Position numbers and translations under genes: made by a program
DNA from: Burkholderiales bacterium
Lineage (GTDB): Bacteria > Pseudomonadota > Gammaproteobacteria > Burkholderiales > CAIKXV01
DNA length: 7,445 nt
Direction of reading: 5' to 3'
Assembly: GCA_019751575.1 (NCBI GenBank)
Contig: JAIENF010000484.1
Coordinates: forward strand, 1-7,445
In this document: positions 1 to 6,344 of the stretch, one piece after another
How positions within the stretch are numbered: position 1 is the stretch's first letter
How the letters are laid out: each line of letters opens with the position of its first letter
The notes under the pieces: model-generated
Databases searched by the model: none
Seen by the model: only the letters and a program-made list of their open reading frames with translations
Told to the model about the DNA's origin: nothing

Positions 1-8
1 GGGCAGCG

Positions 9-476
9 ATGAACCGCCGCCGCATCCTGGCCCTCGCACTGGCCATGCCGCTCGCAGCCGCGGGTTGCGCGTCGATCGACAGCGAGGCGCTGCGGGTGAG
101 CCTGGCCAGCGTGTCGGTGGCCGAGGCAGCATTGCTCGAGCAGAAGTACCTGCTGCGCGTGCGGCTGCAGAACCCGAGCGACCGTCCGCTGAAGCTGGAT
201 GGATTCGTCTACGACCTCACGCTGAACGGCCGTGCGTTCGCCCGGGGCGTCAGCGACCAGCAGGTGGTGGTGCCGCGCTTCGGCGAGGTGGTGATCGACC
301 TGCCTGCGGTCGGCAGCACCGGCTCGGCGATCCGGCAGATCCTTGAACTGGGCGGGGGGCGCCGGCAGGTCGACTACCGGCTCACCGGACGCGCGAACGA
401 AGGCGGCGCTCGGTTGCGTTTCGACGGGCTGGGCGACATTCCGATCCCGAAACAGCTTCTCGACCTCGCGAAATAG
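9..476 (+). CDS. LEA14-like (LEA type 2 family) lipoprotein
   Basis: The 155-residue protein starts with a lipoprotein signal: basic n-region (Arg3-Arg5), hydrophobic stretch at about 6-18, and a lipobox A-A-G-C with the acylated cysteine at Cys20. Residue +2 is Ala rather than Asp, which fits outer-membrane sorting. The mature part resembles the LEA_2/LEA14 domain, a beta-sandwich. At about residues 48-110 it has the typical pattern of LRVRLQNPSDRPL, then a DGFVYDLTLNG stretch, then alternating VVVPRFGEVVIDL strands. Bacterial members are small periplasm-facing lipoproteins of unknown exact role; the plant relatives are linked to desiccation stress. The Met at position 9 gives a well-formed signal peptide directly, so I take it as the start, but only 8 bases of upstream sequence are visible and no ribosome-binding site can be judged. 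The next gene begins 82 bases later behind its own candidate promoter, so the lipoprotein probably belongs to a unit further left. Confidence 0.8.
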   Translation: MNRRRILALALAMPLAAAGCASIDSEALRVSLASVSVAEAALLEQKYLLRVRLQNPSDRPLKLDGFVYDLTLNGRAFARGVSDQQVVVPRFGEVVIDLPAVGSTGSAIRQILELGGGRRQVDYRLTGRANEGGARLRFDGLGDIPIPKQLLDLAK

Positions 477-481
477 CCGAT

Positions 482-511
482 CCGGCAGGCCGGGCTTCGC
501 TCGGACCGGCC
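482..511 (+). terminator. GC-rich inverted repeats after the lipoprotein gene (weak terminator candidate)
   Basis: Just after the lipoprotein stop codon, GGCCGG at 488-493 pairs with CCGGCC at 506-511 around a 12-base loop. An overlapping repeat pairs CCGGC (482-486) with GCCGG (489-493). No run of T follows, so this is not a classic intrinsic terminator. It could fold into an RNA end structure or simply reflect base composition. Confidence 0.25.
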
Positions 512-525
512 GACTGGGTGATAAT
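497..525 (+). promoter_or_regulatory. Candidate sigma-70 promoter for the molybdenum hydroxylase operon
   Basis: GATAAT at 520-525 matches the -10 consensus at five of six positions and stands out as A+T-rich in this GC-rich region. At a 17-base spacing lies TTCGCT (497-502), a poor -35 match (three of six). Transcription would start near 532, giving a leader of roughly 27 bases before the ATG at 559. The weak -35 would fit a promoter needing an activator. Confidence 0.4.
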
Positions 526-539
526 TCAAGTCCCAGTCG
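511..539. promoter_or_regulatory. Perfect 8-bp inverted repeat overlapping the -10 region (operator candidate)
   Basis: CGACTGGG (511-518) and CCCAGTCG (532-539) are exact reverse complements separated by 13 bases, so the arm centres are about 21 bp apart, two helical turns. The -10-like GATAAT lies in the spacer and the predicted start site falls at the right arm. This geometry suits a dimeric repressor or activator. No T-run follows, which argues against a terminator. Confidence 0.4.
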
Positions 540-558
540 ACTCCGGACGAGCACGCTC

Positions 559-2865
559 ATGCCCGATCACGCGCACACGCCCCACGCCCCGTTCCAGCGC
601 AAGGAGGACCGCCGCCTGGTGACCGGCCACGGTCTGTACACGACCGACCGCACCTTCGCCGGCGAACTGCACGCGGTGTTCCTGCGCAGCGATCGCGCGC
701 ATGCCGACATCGTGTCGCTGAAGACCGATGCCGCGAAGGCGATGCCCGGCGTCCATGGTGTATTCACCGCGGCGGACAGCACCGCTGCCGGCATGGTCAA
801 GGTGATGTGCATGCTGGCGCTCAAGGGCACCGACGGCGAGCCGCCGCGGGTGCCGGCACGCAGCGCGTTCGCCGATGGCCGCGTGCGATTCGTCGGCGAG
901 ACGGTCGCGATGGTGGTGGCCGATTCCGTCGCTGCAGGCCTGGATGCGCTGGAGGCGATCGAGGTCGAGTACCGCGACCTGCCGCACGTGGTCGATGCCG
1001 GCCGCGCGCTCGACGCGGGCGCCCCGGTGATCCACGACACGGCGCCGGGCAACCTGTGCTGGGTCGGCGAGGCGGGCGATCGCGCCGCGGTCGACTCGGC
1101 GATGGCCGCCGCCGCCACCGTGGTCGAGCTCTCGGTCGAGAGCACGCGCGTGATCCCCAGCCCGATGGAGCCGCGCTGCTGCGCGGCCACCTACGATGCG
1201 GCGAACGACCACTACCATCTGTACTCGGTGACCCAGGGCGTGAACGCGATGCGCATGCAGGTCTCGTTTGCCGCGGGCATCCCCGAGAGCAAGCTGACCA
1301 TCCATGCACAGGATGTCGGCGGCAGCTTCGGCAACCGCAGCCCGCACTACCCGGAACACTGCGCGGTGATGCTCGCCGCGAAGACGCTCGGTCGGCCGGT
1401 GCGCTGGGCCGGCACCCGCTCCGAATGCCTGGCCAGCGACTACCACGGCCGCAGCAACCAGATCGCCGGCAAGCTGGCGATCGACAAGGACGGCCACTTC
1501 ACCGCGATCCAGCTCGACTGGGTCGCCGACATGGGCGCGTTCATCACGCCGGCCGGCATCGCCAGCCACACGCGCAACCCGGTGGTGCTGCTGTCCGGCG
1601 TCTACCGCATACCGGCGATGCATGGCCGCTGGCGCGCGGTGTTCACCAACACGTCGCCGATCGCCCCGTACCGTGGCGCGGGCCGGCCCGACGTGAACTA
1701 CATGATCGAGCGCCTGGTCGACGAGGCCGCGGCCAGGCTGGGCATGGATCCGGCCGACCTGCGCCGGCGCAATGCGATCGGCCTCGACCAGTTCCCGTAC
1801 AAGACGCCCACCGGCACGACCTACGAGGCGACCGACGTCCCCGGATCGCTCGAGAAGGCGGTGCTGCTCGCCGACTGGAAGGGCTTCCCCGCCCGTCGAG
1901 CCGAGGCGAAGGCGAAGGGCAAGCTGCGCGGCATCGGCATGGCCACCTTCATCGAGAACACCGGTGCCGGCGTGTTCCCGAAGGACCAGGTCGACATCGA
2001 GGTCGATGCCAAGGGTGTCGTGCATGCCTTCACCGTCGCCCATGCGCAGGGCCAGGGCCACGAGACCACCTTCACCCAGGTGATCGCCGATGCGATGGGC
2101 ATCGACACCGCGAACGTGCTGCTGCATGAAGGGTCGCCCGACCACGTGCTGATCGGAAACCACACCGGCGGGTCGCGCTCGCTGGTCGGTGCCGGCAGCG
2201 TCTGCAAGCTCGCCGGCCTGAAGCTGGTCGAGGTGGCGAAGTCGGCCGCGGCGGCGATGTTCGACACCGAGCCGTCGCAGGTCGATTACGTCGCGGGCAC
2301 GTTGACCGACCGGGTCAGCGGCAAGTCGACCACGCTGGCCGAACTGGCGCGGCGTCCCGAAGGCCTGAAGACCCAGGCCGAGGCGACCATCGGTTCCACC
2401 TTCCCGACCGGCTGCCATATCGCCGAGGTCGAGATCGACCCGCTCACCGGCACCACCGAGATCCTGTCGTACGTCGCGGTCGACGATTGCGGCCACGCGG
2501 TCGACCACACCATCGTCGAAGGGCAGGTGCATGGCGGCGTGCTCCAGGGCGTCGGCCAGGTGTTCTGCGAGAAGGCGATCTACGACGAAGAGACCGGCCA
2601 GCTGATGACCGGCAGCTTCATGGACTACACGATGCCGCGCGCGGGCATGCTCAAGCACATCGTGATCGACGAGAACTGCATCCCGAGCAAGATCAACTCG
2701 CTCGGTGCCAAGGGCGTGGGCGAGTCGGGCTGCACCGGTTCGATTTCCGCGATGTCCAATGCGATGGCCGATGCACTGCGCCCGCTCGGCGTGCCGCCGA
2801 TGGACATGCCGTTCACGTCCAGCCGCGTCTGGCACGCGATCGCCGCTGCAGGCGGGCTGAAATGA
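559..2865 (+). CDS. Molybdenum hydroxylase large subunit (xanthine dehydrogenase family, molybdopterin-binding, CoxL-like)
   Basis: This 768-residue protein is the catalytic subunit that holds molybdopterin cytosine dinucleotide and hydroxylates the substrate with oxygen from water. Its length is normal for the family. An a/b hammerhead domain covers about 19-130 and two molybdopterin-binding regions cover about 150-385 and 410-690. Visible motifs are GGSFGNR at 254-260, PYRGAGR at 370-376, GQGHE at 498-502, and GVGES at 719-723 with the presumed catalytic Glu722. The loop at 370-376 is the AYRGAGR type of form II CoxL-like proteins, not the AYxCSFR loop whose Cys binds copper in true CO dehydrogenase, so the substrate is probably organic and cannot be named. 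The frame is open upstream to 343, but that part overlaps the lipoprotein gene. The ATG at 559 has GGACGAG seven bases upstream and leads directly into the conserved KEDRRLVTGHGLYT segment. It is the first gene of a three-subunit operon. Confidence 0.93.
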   Translation: MPDHAHTPHAPFQRKEDRRLVTGHGLYTTDRTFAGELHAVFLRSDRAHADIVSLKTDAAKAMPGVHGVFTAADSTAAGMVKVMCMLALKGTDGEPPRVPARSAFADGRVRFVGETVAMVVADSVAAGLDALEAIEVEYRDLPHVVDAGRALDAGAPVIHDTAPGNLCWVGEAGDRAAVDSAMAAAATVVELSVESTRVIPSPMEPRCCAATYDAANDHYHLYSVTQGVNAMRMQVSFAAGIPESKLTIHAQDVGGSFGNRSPHYPEHCAVMLAAKTLGRPVRWAGTRSECLASDYHGRSNQIAGKLAIDKDGHFTAIQLDWVADMGAFITPAGIASHTRNPVVLLSGVYRIPAMHGRWRAVFTNTSPIAPYRGAGRPDVNYMIERLVDEAAARLGMDPADLRRRNAIGLDQFPYKTPTGTTYEATDVPGSLEKAVLLADWKGFPARRAEAKAKGKLRGIGMATFIENTGAGVFPKDQVDIEVDAKGVVHAFTVAHAQGQGHETTFTQVIADAMGIDTANVLLHEGSPDHVLIGNHTGGSRSLVGAGSVCKLAGLKLVEVAKSAAAAMFDTEPSQVDYVAGTLTDRVSGKSTTLAELARRPEGLKTQAEATIGSTFPTGCHIAEVEIDPLTGTTEILSYVAVDDCGHAVDHTIVEGQVHGGVLQGVGQVFCEKAIYDEETGQLMTGSFMDYTMPRAGMLKHIVIDENCIPSKINSLGAKGVGESGCTGSISAMSNAMADALRPLGVPPMDMPFTSSRVWHAIAAAGGLK

Positions 2866-2890
2866 TCGCCCGGACACCGACCGTCGCACA

Positions 2891-2897
2891 GAAGGAG
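2891..2897 (+). promoter_or_regulatory. Strong ribosome-binding site of the FAD subunit
   Basis: GAAGGAG lies six bases before the ATG at 2904. It fixes that start and allows independent translation after the 38-base gap that follows the large-subunit stop codon. Confidence 0.75.
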
Positions 2898-2903
2898 CAC
2901 TGA

Positions 2904-3701
2904 ATGTACGAGTTTGAATACGTGCGGCCGAAGTCGGTCGCGGAAGCAGCCGGGTTCCTCGCCGCCAATGGCGAAGCGCGCCTGATGTCGGGTGGCATGA
3001 CGTTGCTGCCGACGATGAAGCAGCGGCTGGCGCAGGCCTCCCACCTCGTCCATGTCGGCCCGCTCGGCGAACTGAAGTCGATCACCCGCGAAGGCGACAT
3101 GCTGGTGATCGGGTCGGCCGCCACGCATGACCAGGTGCAAGGCTCGGAAGTCGTGGGCGCTGCCATCCCGGCACTGGCCAGGCTCGCGCGCGGCATCGGC
3201 GATCCGCAGGTGCGCTACATGGGCACCATCGGTGGCTCGATCGCCAACAACGACCCGGCCGCCGACTATCCGGCGGGCGTGCTCGGCCTGGGCGCGACGG
3301 TGGTGACCCACCTGCGGCAGATCGCGGCGGACGACTACTTCCAGGGCCTGTTCACCACGGCGCTGGGCGAAGGCGAGATCGTCACCGCGGTGCGCTTCCC
3401 GGTGCCGCGCCGTGCCGGCTACGTGAAGTTCGCGCATCCGGCCACCGGCTATGCGATGTCCGGCGTGTTCGTGGCCGACACCGGCAGCGGCGTGCGGGTC
3501 GCGGTGACCGGTGCAGGCAACGGCGTGTTCCGCTGGGCCGAGGCCGAGGCGGCGCTGGCGAAGTCGATGTCGCCGAAGGCGCTCGACGGCCTGGCGCTCG
3601 ACGCATCGCATTTCTCCGAAGACATCCATGCCACCCGCGAGTACCGGGCACAACTGTGCCGGGTGATGGCGGCGCGCGCGGTCAACGAACTGCTGGGTTG
3701 A
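2904..3701 (+). CDS. Molybdenum hydroxylase FAD-binding medium subunit (CoxM-like)
   Basis: The 265-residue protein binds FAD and passes electrons from the iron-sulfur subunit to the final acceptor. It matches the molybdopterin dehydrogenase FAD-binding family. The first FAD loop is SGGMTLLP at 29-36 (the usual AGGxSLLP), and the second is TIGGSIANNDPAADYPA at 108-124, which wraps the diphosphate. The segment after about residue 165 corresponds to the CO dehydrogenase flavoprotein C-terminal domain. Length is close to the family norm of about 260-290. The gene follows the large subunit after 38 bases and ends six bases before the iron-sulfur subunit, so all three are very likely on one mRNA. 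In classical cox operons the order is medium, small, large; here it is large, medium, small, an arrangement I associate with CoxL-like enzymes of unassigned substrate. Confidence 0.93.
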   Translation: MYEFEYVRPKSVAEAAGFLAANGEARLMSGGMTLLPTMKQRLAQASHLVHVGPLGELKSITREGDMLVIGSAATHDQVQGSEVVGAAIPALARLARGIGDPQVRYMGTIGGSIANNDPAADYPAGVLGLGATVVTHLRQIAADDYFQGLFTTALGEGEIVTAVRFPVPRRAGYVKFAHPATGYAMSGVFVADTGSGVRVAVTGAGNGVFRWAEAEAALAKSMSPKALDGLALDASHFSEDIHATREYRAQLCRVMAARAVNELLG

Positions 3702-3707
3702 ACGAAC

Positions 3708-4178
3708 ATGAGCCGAATCGAACTCACCCTGAACGGCAAGGCCGTATCCGCCGACGTCGAAGACCGCACGCTGCTGGTGAACTTCCTGCGCGATGCGCAG
3801 CAGCTCACCGGCACGCATGTCGGATGCGACACGACCCAGTGCGGTGCCTGCACCGTGCTGGTGGACGGCCGGGCGCTGAAGTCCTGCACGCTGCTGGCGG
3901 TGCAGGTGAACGGCGCGAAGATCACCACGATCGAAGGCATGGCCAACGGCGAGGCGCTGCATCCGGTACAGCAGGCCTTTTCGGAATGCCACGGGCTGCA
4001 GTGCGGCTACTGCACCCCCGGCATGGTGATGGCGGTGACCGACCTGCTTCGCCGCAATCCCAAGCCGACCGAGGAGCAGATCCTGCACGGGCTCGAGGGG
4101 AACATCTGCCGGTGCACCGGGTACGTCAACATCGTGAAGTCGGTGAAGCGGGCGTCGGAGCTGATGGCGGCCGGCTGA
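3708..4178 (+). CDS. Molybdenum hydroxylase [2Fe-2S] small subunit (CoxS-like)
   Basis: The 156-residue protein carries the two [2Fe-2S] clusters linking the molybdenum site to FAD. The N-terminal plant-type ferredoxin domain has Cys40, Cys45, Cys48 and Cys60 in the CxxxxCGAC...C pattern. The C-terminal helical domain has Cys99 and Cys102 (CGYC) plus Cys134 and Cys136 (CRC), the second cluster next to the cofactor. All eight ligands are present, and length is typical. No twin-arginine or other export signal is visible, so the enzyme should be cytoplasmic. The start lies six bases after the FAD-subunit stop codon. The bases before it show no strong Shine-Dalgarno match, so translation is probably coupled to the gene upstream. 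No maturation factor (XdhC/CoxF-like, or CoxD/CoxE) lies in the window; these would have to be encoded elsewhere. Confidence 0.95.
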   Translation: MSRIELTLNGKAVSADVEDRTLLVNFLRDAQQLTGTHVGCDTTQCGACTVLVDGRALKSCTLLAVQVNGAKITTIEGMANGEALHPVQQAFSECHGLQCGYCTPGMVMAVTDLLRRNPKPTEEQILHGLEGNICRCTGYVNIVKSVKRASELMAAG

Positions 4179-4181
4179 TCC

Positions 4182-4237
4182 GCGGCGGCCGTCCGTTCGC
4201 TCGGCGCATCGCTGGCCGGTCGCAGGACGGCTGTCGC
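4182..4237 (+). terminator. Long stem-loop at the end of the hydroxylase operon
   Basis: Starting three bases after the small-subunit stop codon, 4182-4194 can pair with 4225-4237 in a 13-bp stem containing two G-U pairs; the core GCCGTCC/GGACGGC is perfect. The 30-base loop can form an inner 4-bp stem (4202-4205 with 4215-4218). No T-run follows, so it is either a non-canonical terminator or a 3' structure that protects the mRNA from exonucleases. The rest of the spacer to 4425 shows no gene, only a GC-rich palindrome around 4273-4291 and a 9-base direct repeat (4219-4227, 4233-4241). Confidence 0.35.
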
Positions 4238-4425
4238 AGGAAACCCTGTCCTCCATCCGCGCTTGGTGAGCGCGCGTCGGCCGGCCACGCGGGCCTGGTG
4301 ACGCTGATCCGGCGCTTCGGCCCGGCATTGCAAGGCCCGGGGCGGTCCAGTGCACGGTCTGTCGAGCCGGTGTGGTCGCGTCCCGCCCAGGGGTGGATAC
4401 TCGTCGGCAACCTGGCGGCCGTCAT

Positions 4426-4430
4426 GAGGA
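4426..4430 (+). promoter_or_regulatory. Ribosome-binding site of glpD
   Basis: GAGGA lies seven bases before the ATG at 4438 and supports that start over in-frame alternative starts upstream. It overlaps an out-of-frame ATG at 4424 that opens a five-codon frame (MRTHR) ending in an ATGA overlap with the glpD start; that mini-frame has no ribosome-binding site of its own. Confidence 0.55.
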
Positions 4431-4437
4431 CCCACCG

Positions 4438-6165
4438 ATGAGGATCGAACGCGACCTCGCTCAGCTCGCACAGCCCTTCGACGTGATCGTGGTCGGAGGT
4501 GGCATCACTGGCGTGAACGTGGCCCGTGAGGCCGCCGGCCGGGGCTTGCGCACGCTCGTCGTCGACAAGGGCGACTTCGGCCATGGCACCAGCTCGGCGA
4601 CCTCGAAGCTGATCCACGGCGGCATCCGCTACCTCGAGACCTTCGAGTTCGGTGTGGTGCGCGAAAGCCTGCGCGAGCGGCGTATGCTCGCGCTCGCGGC
4701 CCCGCACCTCGTGCATCAGCAGCGCTTCCTGATGCCGGCGTGGCGGTGGAGCACGCCCTCGACCGCGCTGATCGGGGCGGGTGTGCTGCTCTACACGGGC
4801 CTCGCGTTCGACCGGAACCGCAACATGCCGGCGGACATGCGTATCCCGCTGCCCGGCTGGCTGTCCCGCGAGAAGACCCTGGCCGCCGTGCCGTGGCTCG
4901 ACGCGCACCAACTGCAAGGCGCGTTCGCCTACCACGACACGTTCAACCTGCACCCCGAGCGGCTGCTGCTCGCGTTCCTGCAGTCCGCGGTCGACGTGGG
5001 CGCGCAGGCATTCAACCACATGGAGGCCGTCGGCTTCATGTTCGACCGCGACCCCGCCGCCGGCGGCGACGTGGCCGTGCAGGGCCTCCAGCTGCTCGAC
5101 CGGATCACCGGCGAGCGACACGAGGTTCGCGGGCGCACCGTGGTGAACGCGGCCGGTCCGTGGATGGACCTGGTGCTCAGCGACCTCGGCCGGTCGATGG
5201 GCGTGAAGGTGAACCGCAGCAAGGGCGTGCACCTGCTCACGCAGCCGGTGGCCGGCCAGGCGCAGGTCACCGACACCGTGTTCGCCCGGGCGCGCAGCGG
5301 TCACCACGTGATCGTCTCGCCGTGGCAGGGCCATTCGTTCATCGGCCCGACCGACACCCACGTCGACGATGCACCGGATGCGGTGCGCGCGGACGAGGGC
5401 GACGTCGCGCTGATCCTCGGCACGCTGAACGACACGATCGCCGACGGCTATCCGAAGCTGCGCGTAGAGGACATCGAGGCGACCACGGTAGGCATCCGTC
5501 CGCTGATCGTCGACGACTCGAAGGACTCCTACACCACCAGCCGTCGCCACGAGCTGTACGACCACGCGCCGTCGGGCGTGAAGAACCTGTGGTCGATCGG
5601 TGGTGGCAAGTGGACGACCGGCCGGGCGCTCGGCGTCGAGACCGTGAAGGCGTTGCTGGCGTCCGATGCGCTGCGTGGCGTGCCGGCCCGTGCGTTCGAT
5701 TCGCGCCAAGCCACCGCGCACGGCGCGTTCGCCTGGGCCGAGGACGCCCAGCCGTACTTCGACGCCGTCGTGCGCAGCCGGCCGACAGTGCCGCTCGACG
5801 ACGTCACCCGGTTGCACCTCGCTCGCCTGTACGGCACCGATCACGAGCGGATCCTCGATCTCGTCGAGCGCGAGCCGTCGCTGGCGGCGCGGATCAGTGA
5901 CCGCCCGGGCCGGCTCGACATCGCCGCGCAGGTGGCGTTCGCGGTCACCGACGAGGCGGCGTGCACGCTGTCGGACGTGCTCGACCGGCGCCTGGTGATC
6001 GGCACGCTCGGTCGCGTCGAACGTGCCGAGGTCGCGCGGGTCGCCGGGGTGATGGCACCGTTGCGTGGCTGGAGCGCAGGGCAGGCGGCTGCGGCCGTCG
6101 AGGCCGAGCTCGGCCGTCGGGCCGCGATCGAACTGCGCTGGCGCGGTCGCGCTGGCGGCGCGTGA
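4438..6165 (+). CDS. glpD: FAD-dependent glycerol-3-phosphate dehydrogenase
   Basis: The 575-residue enzyme oxidises sn-glycerol-3-phosphate to dihydroxyacetone phosphate and passes electrons to quinone at the inner membrane. The FAD-binding Rossmann motif is GGGITG at 20-25, with Asp43 at the end of the second strand. The hallmark TSSATSKLIHGGIRYLE at 51-67 supplies His60, Arg64 and Tyr65, matching E. coli GlpD His50, Arg54 and Tyr55. Arg354 (GIRPL), Arg369 and Lys391 (GGGK) match the E. coli substrate-binding Arg317, Arg332 and Lys354, with Arg354 and Arg369 at the same 15-residue spacing. A C-terminal alpha-helical GlpD domain covers about 430-540. It is about 70 residues longer than the E. 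coli enzyme. The second family signature, usually GGKxTTYR, reads GGKWTTGR (389-396), with Gly for Tyr. No glpK, glpF or glpR lies in the window, so the gene is outside a standard glp cluster. A transposon scar lies immediately downstream. Confidence 0.93.
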   Translation: MRIERDLAQLAQPFDVIVVGGGITGVNVAREAAGRGLRTLVVDKGDFGHGTSSATSKLIHGGIRYLETFEFGVVRESLRERRMLALAAPHLVHQQRFLMPAWRWSTPSTALIGAGVLLYTGLAFDRNRNMPADMRIPLPGWLSREKTLAAVPWLDAHQLQGAFAYHDTFNLHPERLLLAFLQSAVDVGAQAFNHMEAVGFMFDRDPAAGGDVAVQGLQLLDRITGERHEVRGRTVVNAAGPWMDLVLSDLGRSMGVKVNRSKGVHLLTQPVAGQAQVTDTVFARARSGHHVIVSPWQGHSFIGPTDTHVDDAPDAVRADEGDVALILGTLNDTIADGYPKLRVEDIEATTVGIRPLIVDDSKDSYTTSRRHELYDHAPSGVKNLWSIGGGKWTTGRALGVETVKALLASDALRGVPARAFDSRQATAHGAFAWAEDAQPYFDAVVRSRPTVPLDDVTRLHLARLYGTDHERILDLVEREPSLAARISDRPGRLDIAAQVAFAVTDEAACTLSDVLDRRLVIGTLGRVERAEVARVAGVMAPLRGWSAGQAAAAVEAELGRRAAIELRWRGRAGGA

Positions 6166-6186
6166 ACCTTGGCGTCTGAGGTCCAG

Positions 6187-6234
6187 CACCTTCGCCTTCA
6201 AGGTGGCCGAGTGATTCCTGCGGGGTCGTTCCAT
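6187..6234 (-). pseudogene. 5' remnant of an IS3-family transposase OrfA gene
   Basis: Read on the minus strand from the ATG at 6234, the first 16 codons give MERPRRNHSATLKAKV. This closely resembles the start of IS3-family OrfA proteins (HTH_Tnp_1 domain), which commonly begin with a basic RRNHSxxFKAKV segment; here the usual Phe is Leu. After Val16 (about 6187) the similarity stops. The frame stays open across glpD, but only as an antisense by-product. The gene therefore keeps only its beginning, and the rest of the element is gone. A GGAG ribosome-binding site (6243-6246 on the plus strand, read as complement) sits eight bases before this ATG, which supports a real former gene start. The identification rests on pattern memory over 16 residues, so it is good but not certain. 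Confidence 0.65.
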
Positions 6235-6237
6235 CGA

Positions 6238-6281
6238 CTATGCTCCAGCCTGGGCGGCTCCCGCCGCCTGCTGGAGCAGAG
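6238..6281. repeat. Long near-perfect stem-loop ahead of the transposase remnant
   Basis: TGCTCCAGC (6241-6249) pairs exactly with GCTGGAGCA (6270-6278). Inside, GGCGGC (6253-6258) pairs with GCCGCC (6263-6268) around a four-base TCCC loop, with one G-T pair (6252/6269) and a two-base bulge between the stems. Two further outer pairs (6238/6281, 6239/6280) follow a single mismatch. The total is about 16 pairs in the main stem. On the minus strand the 3' arm contains the GGAG ribosome-binding site of the transposase remnant. Confidence 0.75.
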
Positions 6282-6344
6282 ACTTCACTTGTCCGGGCGT
6301 CTGAATTCGTGGGGCCCGCGCTCTTCACCTGGCGGCCCGCCACC

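Larger units (their letters stand above)
6187..6281 (-). mobile_element. Left-end fragment of an IS3-family insertion sequence (outer boundary unknown)
   Basis: This comprises the orfA remnant plus the structured leader just ahead of it. The inner junction lies between the glpD stop (6165) and about 6187. The outer terminus should lie somewhere in 6282-6344, because these elements normally have a few dozen bases between the terminal repeat and orfA. I cannot identify a terminal inverted repeat or target duplication because the other end is missing. Confidence 0.5.

Noticed and set aside
343..558. N-terminal extension of the large hydroxylase subunit
   Set aside because: It overlaps the 3' end of the lipoprotein gene, crosses the promoter-like region, and is low-complexity Arg/Ser/Thr-rich. 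The ATG at 559 has a ribosome-binding site and the family N-terminus.
526..2889. 787-codon open frame on the minus strand opposite the large hydroxylase subunit
   Set aside because: Composition is Arg/His/Ala/Gly-rich with no recognisable domain, and it lies exactly opposite a clear enzyme gene. High G+C removes stop codons in this antisense frame.
4219..4241. Direct repeat GTCGCAGGA, twice at a 14-base spacing
   Set aside because: Only two short copies, partly inside the stem-loop arm, with no further units. Not a CRISPR or iteron array.
4273..4291. GC-rich palindrome in the spacer before glpD
   Set aside because: Arms CGCGT/ACGCG around GGCCGGCC with a one-base offset. Such palindromes are common in DNA of this composition, and nothing ties it to a promoter.
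2625..4355. 576-codon minus-strand frame opposite the FAD and iron-sulfur subunits
   Set aside because: Same antisense effect; no domain, no plausible start signal, and it crosses three well-supported plus-strand genes and their gaps.
4126..6186. Continuation of the minus-strand frame beyond the transposase remnant, opposite glpD
   Set aside because: Only the first 16 codons look like a transposase. The rest is an antisense shadow of glpD with no similarity to the expected OrfA sequence.
6240..6344. 35-residue extension of the desaturase protein
   Set aside because: It is encoded by the stem-loop and IS leader, is Pro/Arg-rich, and precedes the normal family start at 6345.
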